Part shown: one piece after another, positions 1 through 6,852 of the stretch | Layout: each line of letters opens with the position of its first letter | How positions within the stretch are numbered: the first letter of the stretch is position 1 | NCBI GenBank assembly: GCA_017889745.1 | Contig: JAGGAG010000099.1 | Coordinates: forward strand, 1 to 12,816 | Length of the DNA: 12,816 bases | Origin: Gemmatimonadota bacterium | GTDB lineage: Bacteria; Gemmatimonadota; Gemmatimonadetes; Gemmatimonadales; GWC2-71-9 | Direction of reading: 5' to 3' | The notes under the pieces: model-generated | The model's input: only the letters and a program-made list of their open reading frames with translations | Told to the model about the DNA's origin: nothing | The model's database searches: none | Program-made: the position numbers and the translations under genes

Positions 1-181
1 GCTTGAGGGCGAGCCGGTCGATGAACTCCGCCGCGCCGGTGGCGAAGCTGCGGGCAATCGGGAGGAAGTCGGCGCCGCTCCATACGGCAACGGCGCGGGC
101 TGTGAGGGGGTCCACGGTCCGGGCGCGAACGTCGCCACGGGTGCCGGGACCGTCGAGGCAGGGCGTGCTTTCGGCTGGCAT
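1..181 (-). CDS. SAM-dependent methyltransferase, N-terminal part (runs off left edge)
   Basis: Sixty codons are open from ATG at 181 down to the window edge with no stop, so the 3' part is missing. The protein begins MPAESTPCLDG and contains WSGADFLPIARSFATGAAEF followed by IDRLALK. This is the helix that normally precedes motif I (a VLDVACGTG-like motif) in class I methyltransferases of the UbiE/ubiquinone type; motif I itself would lie just beyond base 1. A GAGGG Shine-Dalgarno lies 7 bases before the ATG, which supports this start. The gene follows the AraC-type regulator on the same strand with a 113-base gap, so the two may be cotranscribed. That gap holds a hairpin that can pair with the Shine-Dalgarno (see 187-249). 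The substrate cannot be told. The family call is inferred from the N-terminal helix only. Confidence 0.62.
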   Translation of the reverse strand, partial: MPAESTPCLDGPGTRGDVRARTVDPLTARAVAVWSGADFLPIARSFATGAAEFIDRLALK

Positions 182-186
182 ACCAG

Positions 187-249
187 TTCCCTCGTCAATG
201 GGTCAAGGTGCGCCGTCGTGGCGCGTGAGCCCAATGTGCGACGAGGGAA
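187..249 (-). promoter_or_regulatory. Long interrupted hairpin masking the methyltransferase ribosome binding site
   Basis: TTCCCTCGTC at 187-196 and GACGAGGGAA at 240-249 are perfect 10-base inverted copies. Read on the minus strand, the second arm contains the GAGGG Shine-Dalgarno of the methyltransferase. Inside the 43-base loop there is a further 5-bp hairpin (GCGCC at 210-214, GGCGC at 220-224). Between the two stems, TGGG-C-TCA can pair with TGACCCA, giving seven pairs and a bulged C. Almost the whole spacer therefore folds as one rod. No U-run follows, so it is not a standard terminator. It could be a translational switch, or a DNA operator in front of the methyltransferase. The pairing is visible; the function is inferred. 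Confidence 0.55.
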
Positions 250-294
250 AAGTTCACCCAATGACCTATCGTCCCGACTTCCTGCGCGAGCGTC

Positions 295-1251
295 CTATGA
301 GGGGGCAGGTCGCCGCGCCTCCCGCCACGCGCCGGGCGCGAGGCCGGTGGCCTTCTTGAACGCCCGGCTGAACGCGGCCTCGGAGTCGTAGCCCACGTCG
401 GCGCCAATGGTGGCGACCTTCGCGGCGGTCTGGACCAGGAGGTTGGCCGCGACCTGCATGCGCCACTGGGTGAGGTACTGCATCGGCGGCTGGCCCACGA
501 GGTCGGTGAACCGCTTGGCCAGGCTCGACCGGGACGACGCAGCCTCGTGCGCGAGCTCGGCCAGGGTCCAGGGATGCCGGGGCTGGCCGTGGAGCAGTGT
601 CAGCACGCGCCCGACCACCTCATCGCGGAGGCCGGCGAGCCAGCCGGTCTGCCCCGGAGGCAGTTCATCGAGATGGCGACGCAGCACCTCGATGAACATC
701 AGCTCGGCCATCCGGGTGAGTACGGTGTCGGCACCGGCGCGGTTGAGGCGGCTCTCCTCGGTGACCTGGCGGGCGAAGCTGCCGAGCCAGGCGCTCGACA
801 TGCCGCGGACATGGATCTGGTGCGGCAGCGCCGAGAGCAGGGGATTGAAGGGGCGGCGATCGCAGCCGAGGTATCCGCAGACAAAGGTCGCGCCGCGCGG
901 TCCGACACTGCCGAGCATGACGGTGTGGGGATAGCGATCGGGCGCGGCACTGTTGACGTCGGGGCCGATGCGCACGCCGCGGCCGCTCGACATGACGTGC
1001 GGGTCGCCATGGCAGAAGACGATCACGTCTCCCGGCGCCAACTCGACCTGTTCCTGGCCCACCAGCCCGCCGAAGCAGCGGCCCTCGGTGAGGATATGAT
1101 AGGAGATGAGGTGCTCGGCATGTGGCAGGATGCGGGGCGACAGCTCCCGGGCGGCCACCGCCTCGACGCTCCATGGTTCCGTGGCCTCGACCGCGAAGAA
1201 GAACGCGCTGTCGAGGCGGACGACGCGCAGCAGGTCCGAGAGCGGATCCAT
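295..1251 (-). CDS. AraC-family transcriptional regulator with cupin-type N-terminal domain
   Basis: This 318-residue DNA-binding regulator has an effector domain at about 1-200 resembling the Cupin_6/RclR-type domain of AraC regulators: a beta-rich segment with LAPGDVIVFCHGDPHVM at 71-87 and FVCGYLGCD at 123-131. The AraC double helix-turn-helix is at about 228-310: the first HTH includes WTLAELAHEAASSRSSLAKRF, the second TIGADVGYDSEAAFSRAFKK followed by ATGLAPGAWR, the usual end of the family. Length is normal. The cysteines at 59, 80, 125 and 130 could be redox-active, but this is not established. ATG at 1251 has no Shine-Dalgarno and sits 7 bases after a TACTAT box, so the message may be leaderless. 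It diverges from the DinB-like gene over 162 bases and precedes the methyltransferase, which are its likeliest targets (inference). Confidence 0.88.
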   Translation of the reverse strand: MDPLSDLLRVVRLDSAFFFAVEATEPWSVEAVAARELSPRILPHAEHLISYHILTEGRCFGGLVGQEQVELAPGDVIVFCHGDPHVMSSGRGVRIGPDVNSAAPDRYPHTVMLGSVGPRGATFVCGYLGCDRRPFNPLLSALPHQIHVRGMSSAWLGSFARQVTEESRLNRAGADTVLTRMAELMFIEVLRRHLDELPPGQTGWLAGLRDEVVGRVLTLLHGQPRHPWTLAELAHEAASSRSSLAKRFTDLVGQPPMQYLTQWRMQVAANLLVQTAAKVATIGADVGYDSEAAFSRAFKKATGLAPGAWREARRPAPS

Positions 1252-1258
1252 GGCCGAT

Positions 1259-1264
1259 ATAGTA
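1259..1264 (-). promoter_or_regulatory. Candidate -10 box for the AraC-type gene
   Basis: On the minus strand TACTAT (five of six matches to TATAAT except positions C3 and T5 variants) is followed by 7 bases and then the ATG at 1251. Initiation would fall at or next to the start codon, consistent with a leaderless transcript. No convincing -35 box lies at 16-18 bases. Only the box and its distance are seen; activity is inferred. Confidence 0.3.
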
Positions 1265-1333
1265 CCGCTGCCCGGCGCGCGGCGGGAGTCGATGACGTGG
1301 ACGTGGGGGCAGGAGGTGCGGACGCGCAGTCAT

Positions 1334-1354
1334 GGGAAACTTCGGGGGCTTCCC
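1334..1354. promoter_or_regulatory. Small inverted repeat in the divergent araC/dinB spacer
   Basis: GGGAA at 1334-1338 and TTCCC at 1350-1354 flank 11 bases, about 60 bases before the DinB-like start and 83 bases before the AraC-type start. A TTGTCA box (one mismatch from TTGACA) begins just downstream at 1360, but no good -10 box follows at 16-18 bases. It is a weak operator candidate for the divergent regulator; a chance match cannot be excluded. Confidence 0.2.
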
Positions 1355-1413
1355 GTACGTTGTCATTGGGGTTCGCGGGATCACTGCAGTCGTACACGTA
1401 CAGGGAGGGTTCG

Positions 1414-1917
1414 ATGAGTCACCGTGCAGAACTGCTCGCCGCCCGGATCGAGGCCGGGGCGGCACTGCTCGCGGGGTTCGCGGGAGGCCTGACCGACGCC
1501 GAATGGAACACACGGGTGCGCGATGGGCGCACCGTTGGGGTGGTGGTGCACCATGTCGCCAGCATGTACCCGATCGAGATGGGGGTGGCCCGCGCCATCG
1601 CCAGCGGCCAGCCCGTCGAGAACGTGACCTGGGAGGACGTCAACGGCATCAACGCGAAGCATGCGCTGGAGCATGCCGGCGTGGGCAAGGCGGAAGCGCT
1701 GGCGCTGCTCAAGCGGAACAGCCAGGAGGCGGCGGCGGAGGTGCGGGGCTTCACCGACGCTCAACTCGACACGGCCGCCCCATTCTCACTGAGCTTCGGC
1801 GCGCCAATGACCGCGCAATTCGTGCTGGAAGACCACCCCTTGCGGCACGCGTGGCACCACCTGGCCAGAATCAAGACGGCGCTCGGCCGGGAACAGCTGG
1901 CCGCCGCCAGCGCATGA
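1414..1917 (+). CDS. DinB-like four-helix metalloprotein
   Basis: This 167-residue protein begins MSHRAELLAARIEAG. It has the spacing of the DinB/YfiT-like superfamily: a first helix ending in TDAEWNTRVRDGRTVGVVVH, then His46-His47 on helix 2 (VVVHHVASMYPIE), and a C-terminal helix with His141, His145, His148 and His149 (DHPLRHAWHHLARI). In this superfamily one His from helix 2 and two from the last helix bind a divalent metal. Members include thiol transferases and stress-related proteins, but many have no known substrate, so no reaction is assigned. GGGAGG lies 5 bases before the ATG and fixes the start; an upstream extension of the same frame is antisense to the AraC-type gene and is rejected. 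It is transcribed divergently from that regulator. Confidence 0.8.
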   Translation: MSHRAELLAARIEAGAALLAGFAGGLTDAEWNTRVRDGRTVGVVVHHVASMYPIEMGVARAIASGQPVENVTWEDVNGINAKHALEHAGVGKAEALALLKRNSQEAAAEVRGFTDAQLDTAAPFSLSFGAPMTAQFVLEDHPLRHAWHHLARIKTALGREQLAAASA

Positions 1918-1925
1918 TGCGCCGG

Positions 1926-2041
1926 CTATTGGCGGCTGGCCGGTAGCTCGACCCCGGCCAGCCGCTCCGGGTCGGCAAGCAACTCGATCTCGACGACCTT
2001 GCCGCCCCTGATGGTGAAGGCGAAGGAATCGAGGTGGCCAT
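1926..2041 (-). pseudogene. Remnant: C-terminal end of a SnoaL/SigJ-type protein
   Basis: Read on the minus strand, 37 codons end in TAG at 1926-1928 and encode GHLDSFAFTIRGG, then KVVEIELLADPERLAG, then VELPASRQ. The pattern AFT(I/V)-x-x-G-K-(I/V)-V-E-I-x-x-(L/I)-A-D-P-E-R-L is the typical end of a SnoaL-like (NTF2-fold) domain, as found at the C-terminus of SigJ-type ECF sigma factors. Nothing upstream continues it: in the same frame a TAG occurs five codons before the glycine, and no start codon is near. Most of the gene has therefore been lost, probably when the kinase locus came to lie against it. The end lies 8 bases from the DinB-like stop. The family assignment rests on a short match. 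Confidence 0.55.
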
Positions 2042-2058
2042 GACCTCTCTACCGCCGT

Positions 2059-4482
2059 ATGTTCCGGGCGCCCGCAGCAGCGGGCGCCTCATCCCCCAAT
2101 CAAGGGTCGGTCACGGCCACGGCCTTCGAGCGCCTGAGCGCGGCACTGAACGGCCGCTATCGCCTGGAACGCGAAGTCGGCACAGGCGGCATGGCGGTCG
2201 TGTACCTTGCCGAGGACCTCCGGCATCACCGGCACGTTGCGCTCAAGGTGCTGCGACCGGAACTCACGGAGGTGCTCGGCGCCGAGCGCTTCCTCAAAGA
2301 GATCGAGGTCACAGCCAACCTTCAGCACCCGCACATCCTCCCGCTTTTCGATTCTGGTGAAGTCCCCGCAGGGGACCAGCCAGGACCTCCACTCCTCTTC
2401 TACGTGATGCCGTTTGTCGAGGGTGAGTCCCTCCGGGCAATGCTCGCCCGGGAGAAGCAGCTGCCGCTCGATGATGCACTCGACTTCGCCCGGCAGATCG
2501 GCGGCGCCCTCGATTACGCGCACCGTCGGGGCGTGGTGCACCGGGACATCAAGCCGGAAAACATCCTTATCCAGGATGGCAAGGCGCTAGTGACCGATTT
2601 CGGGATTGCGCTGGCGGTGAGCCAGGCGGGCGGGAGCCGGCTGACGGAGACGGGACTGTCTCTCGGTACTCCACAGTACATGAGCCCGGAGCAGGCCACT
2701 GGCGAGCGAGACATCGATGCCCGCAGCGACGTGTACTCCCTCGCCTGCGTCCTCTACGAGATGATCGCCGGTGACCCGCCTTTCAGTGGCAGCACGGTCC
2801 AGGCGATACTGGCCCGCAAGCTGACGGGTGCACTTCCGAGTCTGCGCCCGGTCCGCGCGACCGTCAGCCTCGACCTCGACCGCGTCGTGGCGAAGGCCCT
2901 CGCCAAAGTACCGGCGGACCGCTACGCCACCGTCGCGCTGTTCACCGATGCGCTCGCCCAAGGCACCGACAATACGGCCGCCGTGACGCGCGCGTGGAAG
3001 GCGCCGCGCCACGCCGTCGCCTGGGTGGCTGTGGTGGCAGCAGCGGGGGCGATTCTCTGGGCGGTGGGCTCAGGCCGGGCAGCGAGGTGGCTGAGCGCGC
3101 CACCTCGATACGCACGCGTCGCCATCCTGCCGCTGGAGAATCGCACTGGCGATTCAACCCAGAACTACCTGGTGGACGGCCTGACGGAGGCACTGATCGC
3201 CGATCTCGCCCGGCTCGAGAACGTGGACGTGATCTCGCTGGCTTCCACACTTGGCTATCGCACGGCGCCCAAACCGGTGGATTCCATCGCGCGCGAGCTC
3301 GGCGTGGACGCCGTGGTCGCGGGTTCGGTCGATCGCCACGATGGAGGAGTCCGCGTGGCGGTTAGTCTCATCGCGGCCGGCGGTGCGCTGGGGCACGTCG
3401 ACACGCTGGAGCGTCCGGCCGGTGAGGTCTCGGGGCTGGAGCAGGCGGTGGCGGGGACACTGGTGCGGGAGATTGGCGGAAGACTCGCCGGCCAGCACCG
3501 GGTCGGGGGTGCGGGACGCTCGTACGACGGGGATGTGCAGGACCTGTATCTCCGCGGCCGATACCATCTCGCCACGCGGACGCCGGAAGGGCTCCAGAAC
3601 GCGCTGGACTATTTCCGCCAGACACTGGCGCGCGACCCGACGCATGCGCCGGCCTACGCCGGCCTGGCGACGTACTACAGCGTGCTTCCGTTCTACGGCA
3701 ATACGCCGCCCACCGAGGCGTTCGCGAAGGCGCGGGCCGCGGCAACCAAGGCACTGGAACTCGATGCGTACCTGCCCGAGGCGCACGCAGCGCTGGGCTA
3801 TGTGCAGGCGTACGACCAGTGGGACTGGGCGGCAGCGGAGCGATCATATCGCCGCGCCCTCGCACTGCAGCCGAGCGGTGCCGATGTGTACCACGCGCTG
3901 AGCCGGCTCCACGCGGCGCGGGGCCAGATCAGCGATGCGATTGCGGAAGCGGAGCGGGCGCACGCTCTCGACCCGCTCTCGCTCGTGGCGCACGCCAACA
4001 TCGGCGTCATTGCCTACTTCGGCCGGGACTACGCCGAAGCGCGTCGGCGGCTTCATGCGACGCTGGAGCTGGACCCCAATTTCTCCATCGCGTACTGGGG
4101 ACTGGGGCTGGTGGCCGAGCAGATGGGCGAGTACGACGACGCGATTGCCAGCATCCAGAAATCGATGGAGATCGCGGGTCGCGGGTCGAATGGGCTGGCC
4201 TCGCTCGGACATGTCCTCGCGGTGTCAGGTCGGCGAAGCGAGGCGGAGGCGGTGCTGAAGGAGCTGACGGCGAAAGGACAGACCGGCCCGGTACGGCCTT
4301 ACCAGGTAGCGGTGGTGCTGACGGGGCTGGGTCGCAACGAGGAAGCGCTGACGCTGCTGGAGCAGGCCTACGAGCAGCGGTCGCCAATGCTGAGCTACCT
4401 CGGACGGGATCCGCGGTTTGATCCGCTGCGGGCTATGCCGCGGTTCGAGGCGCTGTTGCGGCGGATGAATTTTAGGTCGTGA
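2059..4482 (+). CDS. Membrane Ser/Thr protein kinase with TolB-like domain and TPRs
   Basis: This 807-residue Hanks-type kinase has all key residues: glycine loop GTGGMAVVY (41-49), Lys63 in VALKVL, HRDIKPEN (161-168), DFG (180-182) and SPE (209-211). One membrane helix follows at about 318-337. The outside part holds a TolB/FlgO-like domain (RVAILPLENRTGD at 353-365, to about 440) and a TPR array at about 510-800, with a typical ending of SYLGRDPRFDPLRAMPRFEA. The layout suggests that TPR or TolB-like ligand contact outside controls phosphorylation inside; targets are unknown. The start is uncertain. ATG 2059 is the only standard start after an in-frame TGA at 2041 but has no Shine-Dalgarno and is followed by a hairpin. 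Relatives usually begin close to the residue coded by GTC at 2110 (VTATAFERLSAAL). Confidence 0.92.
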   Translation: MFRAPAAAGASSPNQGSVTATAFERLSAALNGRYRLEREVGTGGMAVVYLAEDLRHHRHVALKVLRPELTEVLGAERFLKEIEVTANLQHPHILPLFDSGEVPAGDQPGPPLLFYVMPFVEGESLRAMLAREKQLPLDDALDFARQIGGALDYAHRRGVVHRDIKPENILIQDGKALVTDFGIALAVSQAGGSRLTETGLSLGTPQYMSPEQATGERDIDARSDVYSLACVLYEMIAGDPPFSGSTVQAILARKLTGALPSLRPVRATVSLDLDRVVAKALAKVPADRYATVALFTDALAQGTDNTAAVTRAWKAPRHAVAWVAVVAAAGAILWAVGSGRAARWLSAPPRYARVAILPLENRTGDSTQNYLVDGLTEALIADLARLENVDVISLASTLGYRTAPKPVDSIARELGVDAVVAGSVDRHDGGVRVAVSLIAAGGALGHVDTLERPAGEVSGLEQAVAGTLVREIGGRLAGQHRVGGAGRSYDGDVQDLYLRGRYHLATRTPEGLQNALDYFRQTLARDPTHAPAYAGLATYYSVLPFYGNTPPTEAFAKARAAATKALELDAYLPEAHAALGYVQAYDQWDWAAAERSYRRALALQPSGADVYHALSRLHAARGQISDAIAEAERAHALDPLSLVAHANIGVIAYFGRDYAEARRRLHATLELDPNFSIAYWGLGLVAEQMGEYDDAIASIQKSMEIAGRGSNGLASLGHVLAVSGRRSEAEAVLKELTAKGQTGPVRPYQVAVVLTGLGRNEEALTLLEQAYEQRSPMLSYLGRDPRFDPLRAMPRFEALLRRMNFRS
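2067..2088 (+). repeat. Perfect 9-bp hairpin inside the first codons of the kinase frame
   Basis: GGCGCCCGC at 2067-2075 and GCGGGCGCC at 2080-2088 pair perfectly across the loop AGCA. The hairpin starts 8 bases after ATG 2059, where structure that strong would be expected to hinder translation. It lacks a T-run on either side. Possible roles are a mark of the rearrangement boundary, an attenuator, or a barrier ahead of a more distal true start. Confidence 0.5.
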
Positions 4483-4690
4483 GGACTTGAGGATCTGAGG
4501 TGACGGCAGGGTGGCCCCTCCTCTAGCCTGACCCGATAAGTAGTCCGCTCGCCAGCGCTGTCACGATCGCCGCGGCTGGGACGTGCGGATCGGTGATCGC
4601 GGCAGACCCGGCGCGGAGCCGCGGGGTTTCTCTGCCAATCTGACTCATTTCACAGGCACCGGGCTTGCACCTCCGGCTGGCGCAAGGCGC
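4483..4690. other. Kinase-groES spacer without a visible gene
   Basis: No frame here shows coding-like codon use or a recognisable motif. The frame of groES stays open upstream to 4583, but its translation is not GroES-like and lies upstream of the groES promoter. The only structure noticed is the hairpin at 4601-4636. Confidence 0.6.
4601..4636 (+). terminator. Hairpin in the kinase-groES spacer, weak terminator candidate
   Basis: GGCAGA (4601-4606) pairs with TCTGCC (4631-4636). CCC (4607-4609) pairs with GGG (4624-4626), leaving TTTC bulged, and GGC/GCC can pair further in. There is no U-run after the stem, and the position is 119 bases past the kinase stop, so a classical intrinsic terminator is doubtful. 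It may instead be an extended RNA element in a long 3' tail. Confidence 0.25.
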
Positions 4691-4718
4691 TTGACGCACA
4701 GGTGGGGCGCCTTATCTT
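4691..4718 (+). promoter_or_regulatory. Sigma-70 type promoter of groES-groEL
   Basis: TTGACG (4691-4696, one mismatch from TTGACA) is followed by 16 bases and TATCTT (4713-4718). The start of transcription would fall near 4725, directly before the CIRCE operator, which is the usual order in HrcA-controlled chaperonin operons. Boxes and spacing are seen; use is inferred. Confidence 0.7.
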
Positions 4719-4729
4719 ACGCCCCAGGC

Positions 4730-4756
4730 TTGGCACTCAGCGACCAAGAGTGCCAA
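4730..4756 (+). promoter_or_regulatory. CIRCE operator (HrcA binding site)
   Basis: TTGGCACTC, nine bases, then GAGTGCCAA form a perfect 9-9-9 inverted repeat. The consensus is TTAGCACTC-N9-GAGTGCTAA. Here the third base is G instead of A and the partner base is C instead of T, so symmetry is kept. It lies just after the predicted transcription start and 45 bases before the groES ATG, as expected for repression by HrcA that is relieved on heat shock. hrcA itself is not in the window. Confidence 0.93.
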
Positions 4757-4801
4757 ATTGTTACAAATCAATCAGTTACACCAAGCATCAGGAGGCAGGT
4801 G

Positions 4802-5116
4802 ATGGCGACTGCGACGAAGGCAAAGCCGGCGCTCAAGATCCACCCGCTCGAGGACCGCGTGGTAATCCAGCCGTCCGATGAGGCGGAGTCGATGCGCGGC
4901 GGGCTGTACATCCCGGACACGGCCAAGGAAAAGCCGACCCAGGGCGAAGTGATCGCCGTCGGGCCGGGCCGGGTGGAGAAGGGCGCGCGTATCCCGATGG
5001 ACCTCAAGGTTGGCGACAAGGTGATCTACGGCAAGTACAGCGGCACGCCGTTCACGCTCGATGGTGACGAAGTGATCATCATCAAGGCGTCTGACGTGCT
5101 CGCGAAGATCAGCTAA
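4802..5116 (+). CDS. groES: Co-chaperonin GroES (Cpn10)
   Basis: This 104-residue protein forms the seven-subunit lid of the GroEL folding chamber in the cytoplasm. The core is LKIHPLEDRVVIQPSDEAES (11-30), the mobile loop MRGGLYIPDTAKEKPTQGEV (31-50), and then AVGPGR, KVGDKVIYGKYSGTPF and a typical end IIIKASDVLAKIS. The hydrophobic contact tripeptide of the loop is LYI rather than the IVL of E. coli, a variant also seen in other phyla. An eleven-residue MATATKAKPAL stretch precedes the core and is a few residues longer than in E. coli. AGGAGG at 4790-4795 stands 6 bases before this ATG and sets the start, so the longer upstream frame is not used. The gene is first in the operon, behind the promoter at 4691 and CIRCE at 4730, and 28 bases ahead of groEL. 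Confidence 0.98.
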   Translation: MATATKAKPALKIHPLEDRVVIQPSDEAESMRGGLYIPDTAKEKPTQGEVIAVGPGRVEKGARIPMDLKVGDKVIYGKYSGTPFTLDGDEVIIIKASDVLAKIS

Positions 5117-5144
5117 GCAGTAATTCTCACAGGAGACTGAAGAC

Positions 5145-6779
<1,635 letters not shown>

Positions 6780-6801
6780 GAGTCAAGGGTTAAGAGTCGA
6801 G

Positions 6802-6835
6802 ACGGCCCCGGTGATGAACCGGGGCCGTTTCGTTT
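6802..6835 (+). terminator. Rho-independent terminator of groES-groEL
   Basis: ACGGCCCCGG (6802-6811) and CCGGGGCCGT (6819-6828) form a perfect 10-bp stem with a 7-base loop, followed by TTTCGTTT on the plus strand. It lies 22 bases after the groEL stop. On the minus strand there is no comparable T-run after the stem, but the hairpin is only 17 bases from the stop of the convergent lipoprotein gene and may help end that message too. Confidence 0.92.
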
Positions 6836-6852
6836 GCAGTGATGACGCTACG

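Noticed and set aside
547..1413. Long plus-strand extension upstream of the DinB-like gene
   Set aside because: It is antisense to the AraC-type gene, has no family features, and the strong GGGAGG before ATG 1414 sets the start there.
4583..4801. Upstream extension of groES in the same frame
   Set aside because: It would span the promoter and CIRCE operator, and AGGAGG precedes ATG 4802.
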